A stretch of 64,000 bases of DNA from DASXMT01 sp963755985 (GCA_963755985.1 CAVWLO010000004.1:496001-560000), one strand, 5' to 3'. Counted from the first letter of the stretch, positions 17,203 to 25,619 are shown. Translations and numbers: made by a program. Notes: a model not told the origin generated them from the letters alone.

Positions 17203-18519
17203 ATGACGACAACGCCCAAGACTCCCTCCGCCACCGAACCGCCCGACGACGTGGAGGCCGCGCCGGTTGATCCCGGCCACCTCGGGGGCATCCCGATGCC
17301 CGAGGCCCTGCCGGACTCCACCTTCGGGCAATACGCCGCGGCGTGGGCCAAGCGGATCCGCTACGGCGAGAGCGGCGTGTTGCCTGTCGTCGCCGGGCTC
17401 ATCGTCCTCGTCGTGATCTTTCAGGTCCAGGACTCGATCTTCCTGTCGGCGGGCAACATCACCAACCTGCTCATCCAGGGCACCGTCTTCATCCTCCTCG
17501 GCATGGCCGAGGTCTGGGTGCTTGTCCTCGGCGAGATCGATCTCTCCGTCGGATTCGTCGCCGGCATCGGGGCGGTCATCACCGCCATCCTGGTCGCACC
17601 TCCCGACAACCTGCCCTGGTGGGCGGCCATCATCATCGGTCTGATGGCGACATCGGCGATCGGCGCACTTCAGGGCCTCCTGGTCATCAAGATCGGCTTG
17701 CCCTCCTTCGTGGTCACCCTGGCCGGCCTCCTCGGTTGGGAGGGCGTCCTGATCTATCTGGTCAACGGGCACGGAAGCGGCGGCACCATCACCATCGCCA
17801 ACAACGTCATCCTCGACCTGGTAAACGGCAATCTCAGCACGACGGCCGGATGGATCGTAATGGTTGCCTCCGTCGCCGCCTTCGCGGTGTTCACTATCTT
17901 CCGGGACCGACGCCGTCGGGTCAGTGGTCTCGTCGCGCCCCCGCTGGCCATCACCATTCTCAAAGTGGCCGTGATGGCGGCGGCCGGGGTGGCCCTCGTC
18001 CTCGTCTGCAACACCAACCGCAGCAAGTTCGCCGTCCTCCGAGGCGTCCCCTACGCAGTGATCATTGTGGCTGCCTTCGTAGTCGCATGGACGTTCCTGC
18101 TGACCCGAACGCGCTTCGGCCGCTACTTGTACGCCATCGGTGGGAATGCCGAGGCAGCCCGGCGAGGAGGCGTGAGCCTCGGGTGGAACCGCTTCTGGGC
18201 CTTTACCCTCACCGGCCTCACCGCGGGCGTTGCCGGGATCCTCTACGCCTCGAGGCTCGGCTCGATCTCCAACAACATCGACGGGGGCACCCTCGTGCTC
18301 TATGCGGTGGCCGCGGCGGTGATCGGCGGCACGAGCTTGTTCGGCGGCCGGGGCAAGATGGTGCACGCCCTCCTCGGGGGCCTGGTCATCGCCACCATCT
18401 ACAACGGGCTCGGGCTACTCGGCATCAGCGCGGCCACGCAGTACATGGTGACGGCACTCGTGCTGTTGGCCGCGGTGGCCATCGACGCACTTGCCCGCCG
18501 AGGCCGCTCCGCCCACTGA
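17203..18519 (+). CDS. Sugar ABC transporter permease (BPD_transp_2 family)
   Basis: 438 residues with about ten to twelve hydrophobic segments. The carbohydrate-permease hallmarks are GEIDLSVGFVAGIGAV and, near the C-terminus, YAIGGNAEAARRGGVSLGWNR with AAAVIGGTSLFGGRGKM. About 60 polar residues precede the first helix. The ATG at 17203 has an excellent GGAGGGG upstream, overlapping the end of the ATPase gene. With the binding protein and single-domain ATPase it forms a complete importer, most like xylose/ribose systems. Confidence 0.9.
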   Translation: MTTTPKTPSATEPPDDVEAAPVDPGHLGGIPMPEALPDSTFGQYAAAWAKRIRYGESGVLPVVAGLIVLVVIFQVQDSIFLSAGNITNLLIQGTVFILLGMAEVWVLVLGEIDLSVGFVAGIGAVITAILVAPPDNLPWWAAIIIGLMATSAIGALQGLLVIKIGLPSFVVTLAGLLGWEGVLIYLVNGHGSGGTITIANNVILDLVNGNLSTTAGWIVMVASVAAFAVFTIFRDRRRRVSGLVAPPLAITILKVAVMAAAGVALVLVCNTNRSKFAVLRGVPYAVIIVAAFVVAWTFLLTRTRFGRYLYAIGGNAEAARRGGVSLGWNRFWAFTLTGLTAGVAGILYASRLGSISNNIDGGTLVLYAVAAAVIGGTSLFGGRGKMVHALLGGLVIATIYNGLGLLGISAATQYMVTALVLLAAVAIDALARRGRSAH

Positions 18520-18535
18520 GCGGGAGGCGGGCAAC

Positions 18536-18560
18536 ATATACGATCCGATATACTAGCTGG
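18536..18560 (+). promoter_or_regulatory. Promoter and direct-repeat operator of the HTH/nucleotidyltransferase module
   Basis: TATACT at 18549-18554 sits 6 nt before the GTG at 18561, which predicts a leaderless transcript. The 6-mer ATATAC occurs at 18536-18541 and 18548-18553, exactly 12 bp apart, so the second copy overlaps the -10 box. Autoregulation by the encoded HTH protein is the obvious inference. Confidence 0.5.
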
Positions 18561-18890
18561 GTGGACGCAGCAACGATCATCCAGGCCGTCCGACGCCGGC
18601 AGGGCCTCACCCAGGCCGAACTGGCCCAGCGGGTCGGCACCTCCCAGCCGGTCATCTCGGCCTACGAGCATGGGCGCAGGGACCCGACCGTGCAGATGCT
18701 GCGCAAGTTGGTAGAAGCGGGCGGCGAGCGTCTGCGCGTGGACGCGGCGCTTCCCGCGTCCGACCAGCCGCCGCCTGGTGACGCACGGGAGCATGCCCGT
18801 CGCCTGCTCGAGGTGCTGACGCTGGCCGATGCCATCCCCGTTCGTCGACGCAACCCGACGCTGACCGCGCCACGGCTCATCTCGTCGTGA
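18561..18890 (+). CDS. XRE-type HTH protein, antitoxin-like
   Basis: 109 residues. Residues 4-57 form a Cro/C1-type helix-turn-helix (RQGLTQAELAQRVGTSQPV, then ISAYEHGRRDPTVQMLRKL). The remainder is a polar tail (PPGDAREHARRLLEVLTLAD). It starts at GTG 18561 directly behind a -10 box and overlaps the nucleotidyltransferase gene by a GTGA junction, so the two are translationally coupled. This gene order, DNA-binding protein then nucleotidyltransferase, is typical of AbiE-like and other nucleotidyltransferase toxin-antitoxin modules. Antitoxin function is inferred from context. Confidence 0.8.
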   Translation: MDAATIIQAVRRRQGLTQAELAQRVGTSQPVISAYEHGRRDPTVQMLRKLVEAGGERLRVDAALPASDQPPPGDAREHARRLLEVLTLADAIPVRRRNPTLTAPRLISS

Positions 18891-19435
18891 CCACGTTGAC
18901 CTTGGCCCAGAGGGTGGTGGCCATCGACGACGCCCTGTCTCGGTTCCCCCACGCATTCGGAGGTGCGTTGGCCCTGGCCTACTACGCCGAGCCAAGGGCA
19001 ACGATCGACATCGACGTCAACGTGTTCATCCCACCAGAACGGTTCCCCGAGGTCGCCGGGCCGCTCGTCGAGCTCGGGGCCGCGGCCGACGATCCGGCGA
19101 TCTCGGCCCTCGTCCATCGAGACGGCCAGGTCAGGGTGATGTGGGACGCAACACCGATCGACCTCTTCTTCTCCTACGACCGCTTCCACGACGCGGCTAG
19201 CGCACAGCGCCATATGGTGCCGTTCGGAGACGGGACCATCCCCATCCTGGGCGCCGACCATCTCATCGTGTGCAAGGCGGTCTTCAACCGATCACGGGAT
19301 TGGGTCGACATCGAGGCGATGCTCTCAGCCGAGGCCACGATCGACACCGCCGAGATCTTGCGATGGGTGGGACGTATCGCTGGCGACGAGGACCCCCGCT
19401 ACAACCGGATCGCAGCTCTCCTCACCCGTCCCTGA
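18887..19435 (+). CDS. AbiEii-like nucleotidyltransferase, putative toxin
   Basis: 182 residues. HAFGGALALAYYAEPRATID followed by IDVNVF matches the GG-x-AL...T-x-DIDV core of DUF1814/AbiEii-type nucleotidyltransferases. The two acidic residues after ATI would bind metal, and a third acidic strand is seen at TPIDLFFSY. The C-terminal part has ADHLIVCKAVFNRSRDWVDI, also common in this family. It starts at GTG 18887 inside the end of the HTH gene. Known relatives transfer NMPs or CMP onto tRNA or proteins and arrest growth; whether this one is a toxin is untested. Confidence 0.7.
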   Translation: MTTLTLAQRVVAIDDALSRFPHAFGGALALAYYAEPRATIDIDVNVFIPPERFPEVAGPLVELGAAADDPAISALVHRDGQVRVMWDATPIDLFFSYDRFHDAASAQRHMVPFGDGTIPILGADHLIVCKAVFNRSRDWVDIEAMLSAEATIDTAEILRWVGRIAGDEDPRYNRIAALLTRP

Positions 19436-19470
19436 CTCGGGTCACACTCAAGGGGCGGAGCCGGACCGGG

Positions 19471-20325
19471 TTAGTCGAAGAACGCGAAGGCGCGGGTCTC
19501 GACACTGGCGCGGGGGGCAGTGCCCGCCGGACAACTCGGGTCGTCGAAGGCCGTGTGCGCCACCCGCGACGGGTAACGGCTGTCGCTGTCGTGGGCCTTG
19601 AACACCAAGACCTCGTGAGGGGTCATGTCCCGGAAGTAGCACCAGCGATGGTCATCGCTGTAGCGGTAGCCGGTGGTGTCGTGGCGCACGTCGCCCGAGA
19701 GCTCTGTCGTCACGGCGGTGACCGTCACCTCGTCACCCGGCGCGATGGTCCGGGCATCGCAGACGGCCAGCGGAATGTCCTGGGGCGGCGGGGTGACGGC
19801 CCGCCACATGTTGTATGCCGCCCACCGCGGGTAGCGGTCCACGTCGAAGGCATCGGTGATGATGCCGAAGAGCTCGACCACCGACCGGTCCGTGTTGTCG
19901 GCGTGGGGGTAGCGCGCCGGCTTGGCGTTGGGAAGGTGCGAGAGCTTGTCGACCTCTCCTTCGCCGTACCGCTTCTTTCCGGCGGACATCACCACGACCA
20001 GGTCGGCGCCAGTCACGTCGGTGAGCAGGTCGGCCATCTCGTGTGCGTAGTGCTGGTCGACGAGCGGATGGAGCTGGATCATGTCGAAGCTGGACACGGC
20101 GCTCCGGTGGTCGACGAGGACGAATCCGTTCCCGTTGAGATCGAGGGTGTCCCGCACCGGCCTCGCGTCTTGGATCCAGACTGACTTCCCGGAAGCGAGC
20201 TGCATGGTGGTGCGGGTATCGTCTTCGCTCCAGAACTCGAGCGTCGCGCCAGCATCGTCCGTGCGGTTGAGGAGGTAGTTGACCTCACCGCGTACCTTCA
20301 CGACATCGGCGGATGCGATGGCCAC
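19471..20325 (-). CDS. CmcJ/NvfI-family oxidoreductase
   Basis: 284 residues resembling the family of CmcJ (cephamycin methoxylation helper) and fungal NvfI. Recognisable blocks are WAAYNMWRAVTPPPQDIPLA followed by CDARTI, then the HRWCYFRDMTPHEVLVFKAHDS block and RVAHTAFDDPSCP. These conserved His/Asp residues are thought to form a non-haem iron/2-oxoglutarate-type site. The upstream part has VWIQDARPVRDTL and VDHRSAV. It is a stand-alone gene; no antibiotic cluster surrounds it, so the physiological substrate is unknown. Confidence 0.75.
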   Translation of the reverse strand: MAIASADVVKVRGEVNYLLNRTDDAGATLEFWSEDDTRTTMQLASGKSVWIQDARPVRDTLDLNGNGFVLVDHRSAVSSFDMIQLHPLVDQHYAHEMADLLTDVTGADLVVVMSAGKKRYGEGEVDKLSHLPNAKPARYPHADNTDRSVVELFGIITDAFDVDRYPRWAAYNMWRAVTPPPQDIPLAVCDARTIAPGDEVTVTAVTTELSGDVRHDTTGYRYSDDHRWCYFRDMTPHEVLVFKAHDSDSRYPSRVAHTAFDDPSCPAGTAPRASVETRAFAFFD

Positions 20326-20439
20326 GATATCCCCTCTCTACTTGTTCCTACACTCATCTTGCATTTCTTCCACACTGTGCTTGTCCCGATAGGTCCGGGC
20401 CTATCCAGCTTTCCACATCGTCCTGTTCCGTCGAGCAGC

Positions 20440-20779
20440 AAGCGATCGAGCGGCGTGCCGCCGAGCAACTTGGCCTTCCCTGTCTGGTACTCCTTGTCGG
20501 TGAGCGCCCCTCTTGTCGGTGAGCACCCCTCGTGGAGATCGGCCAACTTCTTCAGCTCACCGGCCAGGCTCCATCGCGGCGGAAGCGGCGGACGGGCAAC
20601 CGGCGGCGTTGCTCGCCCTTCCGGAGGTTCCGACCGTGCCGATCGTTGCGAACCGGGGCCGGGAAGTAGAACAACAGCACGACCCAGATCACCGCCAGCC
20701 AGAACAGGCAATCGCCGCCTTCGGCCAACCCACCCATAATGTCGGTCCACGCACAGTGATTCACTTCTGCCATCACGGG
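20440..20779 (-). pseudogene. Membrane-anchored SHOCT-domain protein, frameshifted
   Basis: The minus strand encodes a short protein with one membrane helix (CLFWLAVIWVVLLFYF, from an ATG at 20779) whose frame runs into a stop after GAWPV. In the neighbouring frame the sequence continues SLAGELKKLADLHE, then GALTDKEYQTGKAKLLGG, a clear C-terminal SHOCT motif. A one-base loss near 20565 separates the two halves. Inside the SHOCT helix pair a 19-bp tandem duplication adds six residues plus one base and appears to compensate a second one-base loss. Two lesions make a read error less likely than decay. Confidence 0.6.
20493..20530. repeat. 19-bp tandem duplication inside the SHOCT motif
   Basis: A 19-nt unit at 20493-20511 (CTTGTCGGTGAGCGCCCCT) is repeated at 20512-20530 with one change (G to A). 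Because 19 is not a multiple of three, the duplication changes frame within the SHOCT coding sequence. Confidence 0.85.
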
Positions 20780-20814
20780 AAAGGGTGGCACCAAAGTGCC
20801 GGTGAGCGAAGGGG

Positions 20815-21012
20815 CTATCGCTTCCTCCGGCTCCCGGACAGCCCCAGGGCCCGCAGGAACGACCCGGTGGCCCTGTTCGTCCGGCGGTAGACGGCTCTGC
20901 GGGCGTCGCGCTTGGCCAGCCCCTCGACGCCGCCGTTCTTCACCGCCTCGACGTTGCCCACGTCACGGGCCACCCGATAGAGCTGGCTGCGGAAGGTCTT
21001 CTTACGTGCCAT
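20815..21012 (-). CDS. Small basic protein (copy 1 of two in the window)
   Basis: 65 residues, starting MARKKTFRSQLYRVARDVGN, very rich in Arg/Lys and predicted helical. It is clearly homologous to the 73-residue protein at 59425-59646: the first 50 residues differ at only a few positions. I do not recognise a named family; the size and charge suggest a nucleic-acid or ribosome-binding role, which is speculation. The ATG at 21012 is preceded by the sequence ATGATGAGGACCGCCG, which has a weak GAGGA ribosome site. It lies just upstream of the SHOCT remnant on the same strand. Confidence 0.7.
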   Translation of the reverse strand: MARKKTFRSQLYRVARDVGNVEAVKNGGVEGLAKRDARRAVYRRTNRATGSFLRALGLSGSRRKR

Positions 21013-21260
21013 CGGCGGTCCTCATCATCGGGCCATTGTGCCCGGCAGGTGTGTCGGGTGCCTCGACGTCCGACCGTACCGGCCACCGGCGCGAGCCCAG
21101 GTGGATACCGGACCAACGCCCGAAACGCCAGTTGAACACAATCATCGACCCATCTATGATTCTGGATAGCAGGCCAGCCGAGGGCCCGATTTCGCGGCAC
21201 CGCTTCTACCTCAACCCGTGGCTCCCGGAGTCCCAGGATGCTCATCCAGTTCTTCCGCCA

Positions 21261-21308
21261 CTACCTGACCTGAGGACTACCTGACCTGAGGGCTACCCGA
21301 CCTGAGGA
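21261..21308. repeat. Three 16-bp tandem repeats across the stop of the FABP-like gene
   Basis: Units at 21261-21276, 21277-21292 and 21293-21308 share CTACCYGACCTGAGGR. The third unit contains the stop codon and last codons of the beta-barrel gene on the minus strand, so gain or loss of a unit would leave that stop unchanged but alters the 3' untranslated region. Confidence 0.85.
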
Positions 21309-22027
21309 CCGGGCTGGCCGGGCCCGCCAGAATCGCTCGGCCGCAACGATCCAATGCCCAGGTTTTCTTCGCCCCTCGGGGCCGTCTCCGGGCGCCGGGC
21401 GGCTCGAGCCAGTGGGTTGGCCTCGGCTCGGCCGATCCTGGACAAGGTGTTGCGGTCGGTGTGGCTGAAGAGCTCCTCCCGGCCCGGGATCTGCAGGACT
21501 CCCTCCTCCTCGTACGACCACGTTCCGTCGTCGTTCACCGTCACGTGGATCCGATAGCTGAGGGTACGGAAGGACTGGTCGAGGAAGGGGTTGGACAGGA
21601 TGCCGTAGACCTCGGACCCGAGGGTGGCGGTGAGCTCGAAGTCGGTGGCGTCGGCGGCGGCTGGTCCCGACGCCAAGAGGGCCTGGGCCCGTGGAATGCC
21701 AAGGGTAAGGGTCACCGCCTCGGCCGCCGGCTCCCAGAGCCAGTAGCCCACCTGGTCGTGGAAGGTTTCGGCCTCACCCGGCTTGGTGATGTGGGTGTGG
21801 TATCTCAGGCCATAGAAGAGCTGTGGGCCATTCGTCTGGCGGTCGATGGGTTGCAAATCGTAGTGCTCGACGAAGGTGTTGTGCTCTGTGCCCTCGACGA
21901 CAGGGTGCGCGTCGGATCCCTTCGTCCCCTCCCAGACGCCCGCCATCGGCCTGAGGGGCCCAAGGTTCGCCAGGGTGTCGGGGTCCCCCTCTGGCTCGGT
22001 GTAGATGTCGGGTCCGTAGATGGTCAT
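21293..22027 (-). CDS. Heme-binding beta-barrel (nitrobindin/FABP-like) protein
   Basis: 244 residues. PLRPMAGVWEGTKGSDAHPV carries the GxWxGxG motif that opens the ten-stranded barrel of the THAP4/nitrobindin heme-binding domain. Further barrel strands include QLFYGLRYHTHI and QVGYWLWEPAAEAVTLTLGI, and the end FSHTDRNTLSRI resembles the conserved final strand. Related proteins bind ferric heme or fatty acids and react with NO or peroxynitrite. The last 35 residues are low-complexity and end in a tandem-repeat DNA segment, so they may be a recent extension. Stand-alone gene. Confidence 0.72.
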   Translation of the reverse strand: MTIYGPDIYTEPEGDPDTLANLGPLRPMAGVWEGTKGSDAHPVVEGTEHNTFVEHYDLQPIDRQTNGPQLFYGLRYHTHITKPGEAETFHDQVGYWLWEPAAEAVTLTLGIPRAQALLASGPAAADATDFELTATLGSEVYGILSNPFLDQSFRTLSYRIHVTVNDDGTWSYEEEGVLQIPGREELFSHTDRNTLSRIGRAEANPLARAARRPETAPRGEENLGIGSLRPSDSGGPGQPGPQVG

Positions 22028-22451
22028 TGCCGTACCTCACGCCATTCCGGTAGTCGCTCCGACCGAGCCCGTAGCCCGGCTCACGTCCACATTCGCTGGG
22101 TCTAGATGCACGGAGGGGAGATTATCCGCCCTCATGAGGGCGCACATGCCTCGAGGTCAGGTCAGAATCAGGACGGCCGGCATTCGGGCCTTCCCAGTCC
22201 CACGCCGGGCCGCTCCGATGGCCAAAGCCACTGACGTGCAACCGATGCAAAGCTGAACCACTGACGATCAACTGCACCGAACCAAGTGGAGCCGGGAGCG
22301 AATGTGTCACCGACGGAGAGGACGTATGGCCCTACTCCCCGTGTGTGAGGTCGGACATCATTGGAGTGAGGGTTTGCCACGTCCACGTGTTTCGGAACCT
22401 TGTCCCGGTCCACTGGTCTAGTGCATCCGAGAGCGCAAAGGTTGAGGGGCC
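22028..22451. other. 424-bp gap with no recognisable gene
   Basis: None of the six frames gives a protein-like product. The segment separates the leftward beta-barrel gene from the rightward 118-residue gene, so both promoters must lie here. I see no clear operator; GTTGAGGGGCC at the right end is the ribosome site of the downstream gene. Confidence 0.5.
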
Positions 22452-22808
22452 ATGTCCATGTACACCGAACTTCTTCGACGAGGGCTCGACGTCTCTCAGG
22501 AGGAGGATCAGGTGCCGACGGCGGGCCAACTCCTGGCCAGGCTGCTCCGATGTCGATCAGAGCTTCTGGAACGCACCTCGAGCATCCCCGAGATGGGCCG
22601 GGGCGCGGATGCAGTGGCCACACAAGTGGCCTATGACGTTGCCCTTGTTGAGTTTGCCCGACAACTCGGAATCAACAGTGGACCCGAGGCCTTCGACCCA
22701 CCGCAACCAGAACGAGCACGACTGGAACGAGCCCTTGCATCGGGCGGGGTGAACCTGAGAAGTCTGGACGAAGTGGAGTCTTCTACAGCAGGTTGGCCAA
22801 CATTTTGA
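22452..22808 (+). CDS. Conserved small protein of unknown function (118 residues)
   Basis: Begins MSMYTELLRRGLDVSQEED, then helices TAGQLLARLLRCRSELLERT and DVALVEFARQLGIN, ending PERARLERALASGGVNL. The pattern resembles small helical proteins seen in other actinobacteria, but I know of no function. The ATG at 22452 follows GAGGGG with good spacing. Codon use is like that of neighbouring real genes. It faces the decayed alcohol dehydrogenase. Confidence 0.6.
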   Translation: MSMYTELLRRGLDVSQEEDQVPTAGQLLARLLRCRSELLERTSSIPEMGRGADAVATQVAYDVALVEFARQLGINSGPEAFDPPQPERARLERALASGGVNLRSLDEVESSTAGWPTF

Positions 22809-23061
22809 AGGTGAGGCTCCCGCCTGTGCTGCGAGGCACGTTGATCCTCGGGACCCGGAGGCCGGAACCTCGCTCACCTGACCAGTCGCGCTCAATCCGT
22901 AGGGTGGACGGTGCCTGGCGGCAGGGACATCGGCTTCGCGCCGAGCCTCCGCCTCGACCGCCAAGCCCTCTTCACGCTCTGCCCGCATCGTCGACGCCTC
23001 GGTGATATCGAATCCTGTGGCCCCCGGCGACGAGCGGACTGAGTCGCCCAACTCCCTCGCC

Positions 23062-23577
23062 TCACCGAAAGTCGAACACCAGCCGGGCGTCGACAGCTCC
23101 TTTTTCGATCTGTCGAATGACTCATTGACCTGCTCGAGCTGCCGGGTCTCTGGTACCACCTTGGTACGCCCCTGCACGTGCAGCTGAAACGTCTCGGCCA
23201 GTTCCACTCGTGTACCGATGATGGATCCGGTCACGGTGATGCCCTGGAGCACGGTCTCGAGAATGGTGCAGTCGCATGATGTTGTCAGCAGGAAGGGCAA
23301 CGAACACCAGGGTCTCCCCTCGCTTAGGCTTCTGAACGCCTGTTCGCATGGGGCGGGAGAGACGGCCAGCACGATGGCTCGGTCGGCCCCTCCCAACGCC
23401 TGGATGGCTTCACCGCCTTGTAGGTGGTGAAGGCTGCGCAGGTGAGCGGGGCAGCATCCAAAGGGTCCAGGCCTTCAGGGACGCGCCCCCCACTACCTGA
23501 CCGTGGCCGGCCGTCGGCATGGGCACCTCTTCGACCCGCAACGGTTGGTCGAACGCGTGAACGACTGCAGCCTTCAT
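23062..23577 (-). pseudogene. Zinc-dependent alcohol dehydrogenase, remnant with internal deletions
   Basis: The minus strand starts MKAAVVHAFDQPLRVEEVPM (ATG at 23577), the usual N-terminus of AdhP-type alcohol dehydrogenases. Later segments appear in order but in shifted frames and with large gaps: GLDPLDAAPLTCAAFTTYKA, then GGADRAIVLAVSPAPCEQAF, TLVFVALPADNIMRL, ITVTGSIIGTRVELAETFQL, and finally VDARLVFDFR plus stop at 23062. Intact enzymes are about 340 residues. Here the catalytic zinc region after residue 30 is deleted and the Rossmann segment is shortened, so it cannot work. It sits directly downstream of the intact aldehyde dehydrogenase, with which it once formed an ethanol-oxidation pair. 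Confidence 0.85.
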
Positions 23578-23670
23578 CGCTGGCTCCCTGTTCGGTGGTT
23601 CGAGATTGTCGGAGGTGTTGTGGTGGCCGGCCGGCGCTCAGGCGCAGGCCGGCCTCAACGGCCTGACCGC

Positions 23671-25242
23671 TCAGAAGAATCCCATCGGCTTGGTGCTGTA
23701 GCTGACCAGGAGGTTCTTGGTCTGAGTGTAGTGCTCGAGCATCATCTGGTGGTTCTCGCGCCCGACGCCCGAGATCTTGTAGCCACCAAAGGCGGCGCCG
23801 GCGGGATAGAGGTGATAGCAGTTCGTCCAGACCCGTCCGGCCTTGATGGCACGGCCCATCCGGTAGGCCAGGTTGCCGTTCCGGGTCCACACTCCGGCCC
23901 CAAGGCCATAGGGTGTGTCGTTAGCGATCGCGACCGCTTCTTCCTCGTCCCTGAACGTCGTCACGGCAAGAACGGGGCCGAAGATCTCCTCTTGGAAGAC
24001 ACGCATCTTGTTGTCGCCCTTCAATACCGTCGGCTCGAAGTAGTACCCACCCCCGAGCCCACCGCCGACGTCGGCCCGCTGGCCGCCGATGAGGCACTGG
24101 GCCCCTTCGTCGTGCCCGATCTTCACGTAGGACTCGATCTTCTCGAGCTGCTGGACCGAGACCTGCGGGCCGAGCATGGTGGCCGGATCGAGCGGGTTGC
24201 CTTGCGTGATCTTTCCAATCCGATCGAGGGCGCGCTCCATGAAGCGCTGGTAGATCGACTCGTGGACCAGGGCCCGGGAGGGGCAGGTGCACACCTCACC
24301 CTTGTTGAAGGCGTAGAGCACGAGACCTTCGATGGCCTTGTCCAAGAACTCGTCATCCTCATCCATCACGTCGGCGAAGAAGATGTTCGGCGACTTGCCT
24401 CCGAGCTCGACGGTGGAGGGGATGAGGTTCTCGGCCGCGTATTGCATGATGAGCCGCCCGGTGGTGGTCTCGCCGGTGAATCCGATCTTGGCGATGCGCG
24501 GGCTTGATGCGAGGGCCTTCCCTATCTCACCACCTGGACCGGTCACTATGTTGATCACGCCGGGGGGGACGATGTCGGCGATCACCTCGGCCAGTTTCAG
24601 GATCGACCACGGCGTAGGAGAAGCTGGCTTCAGCACGGTGCAGTTGCCGGCCGCGAGAGCCGGTGCGATCTTCCACGCCGCCATGAGGAGCGGAAAGTTG
24701 AACGGGATGATCTGCCCCACGACGCCGAGTGGTTCCTGAAAGTGGTAGGCGACAGTGTCGGCATCGATCTCGGTGGAGCGGCCTTCGAGCGACCGCGTGG
24801 CGCCGGCGAAGTAGCGGAAATGGTCGACGGCGAGCGGGAGATCGGCCGCCAACGTCTCACGCACGGGCTTGCCGTTCTCCCAGCTCTCGGCCACAGCCAA
24901 CATCTCGAGGTTGGCTTCGAGGGCGTCGGCGATGCCATTGAGGACGGCGGCCCGCCCAGCGAGCGGGGTCTCGCCCCAGGAATCCTTGGCCGCATGTGCT
25001 GCATCGAGGGCCAGCTCGACGTCTTCTGCCGTCGACCTCGCCACCGTACAGAACGGCTTTCCGTCGGCCGGGCTGACGTCGACCATGTACTCCCCCTTGA
25101 CCGGGGGCACCCAGGTCCCTCCGATGAAGTTGTCGTACTGCGCCCGTACCTCGACGATGCTGCCCGGTCGCCCTGGTGCGACATACGCACCGCTTGCCGG
25201 CATGACCTCGGTTGCCACCAGCTCCTCTTCGGTCAGTGTCAT
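23671..25242 (-). CDS. NAD-dependent aldehyde dehydrogenase
   Basis: 506 residues, full length for the acetaldehyde/ALDH class. IIPFNFPLLMAAWKIAPALA and IGFTGETTTGRLIM mark the cofactor domain, VELGGKSPNIFF the general-base glutamate, and FNKGEVCTCPSRALVHES the catalytic cysteine. IFGPVLAVTTF and SGVGRENHQMMLEHYTQTKN close the protein. The ATG at 25242 was chosen because GGAGGAACTG precedes it; the open frame extends 82 codons further without family similarity. Its product presumably oxidises acetaldehyde or similar aldehydes to acids. A DosR-like box lies 115-128 bp upstream. Confidence 0.93.
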   Translation of the reverse strand: MTLTEEELVATEVMPASGAYVAPGRPGSIVEVRAQYDNFIGGTWVPPVKGEYMVDVSPADGKPFCTVARSTAEDVELALDAAHAAKDSWGETPLAGRAAVLNGIADALEANLEMLAVAESWENGKPVRETLAADLPLAVDHFRYFAGATRSLEGRSTEIDADTVAYHFQEPLGVVGQIIPFNFPLLMAAWKIAPALAAGNCTVLKPASPTPWSILKLAEVIADIVPPGVINIVTGPGGEIGKALASSPRIAKIGFTGETTTGRLIMQYAAENLIPSTVELGGKSPNIFFADVMDEDDEFLDKAIEGLVLYAFNKGEVCTCPSRALVHESIYQRFMERALDRIGKITQGNPLDPATMLGPQVSVQQLEKIESYVKIGHDEGAQCLIGGQRADVGGGLGGGYYFEPTVLKGDNKMRVFQEEIFGPVLAVTTFRDEEEAVAIANDTPYGLGAGVWTRNGNLAYRMGRAIKAGRVWTNCYHLYPAGAAFGGYKISGVGRENHQMMLEHYTQTKNLLVSYSTKPMGFF

Positions 25243-25356
25243 CAGTTCCTCCAGGCTTGGCGCACGCAGCGCCGTTCGTCTTGTTCTCGGGGACACATGA
25301 GGAAACCCACGTCGCTCCCCTGCCTCTACGGTAAGAGAGCGGGCGGCGTGCCAATA

Positions 25357-25370
25357 GGGCCGAAGGTCCT
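25357..25370. promoter_or_regulatory. DosR-like box A (GGGCCGAAGGTCCT)
   Basis: 14-bp core matching GGGNC-N-WW-N-GNCCN, flanked by TA and CA. It lies in the divergent gap between aldehyde dehydrogenase (start 25242, minus) and the ABC ATPase (start 25620, plus). Its core is identical to box E near pfk. Mycobacterial DosR sites have the core GGGACTWWAGTCCC, which it resembles at both half-sites. Confidence 0.65.
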
Positions 25371-25619
25371 CAGCGATGCAACTCCCCCGGGGTTGGCACC
25401 AGGTCCTGCCCGCGATCAGTGGTATCGCCCTAAGTTCCGTAGCCCGTTCAGGACCTTGGTCCCTAGCGCAGCGGGAACCAGGAGGCACACCCTGGAGATC
25501 TATCCACCGCAGACACTCGAGGGGACGACGGTGACGACGAAGCGACGGTCCGTGCCGGCACCGAGAGCCGGACGCGGTTCCCGACCCATTTGAACAGCGA
25601 CCCCGAAACGAGAGGTTCC

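Noticed and set aside
17128..18366. 412-codon minus-strand frame opposite the sugar permease
   Set aside because: Product is a low-complexity Asp/Gly/His/Arg-rich string typical of antisense frames in GC-rich genes.
22809..23061. Possible DUF779 or other small partner gene of the aldehyde/alcohol dehydrogenase pair
   Set aside because: No frame shows the expected cysteine and His motifs; left unannotated.
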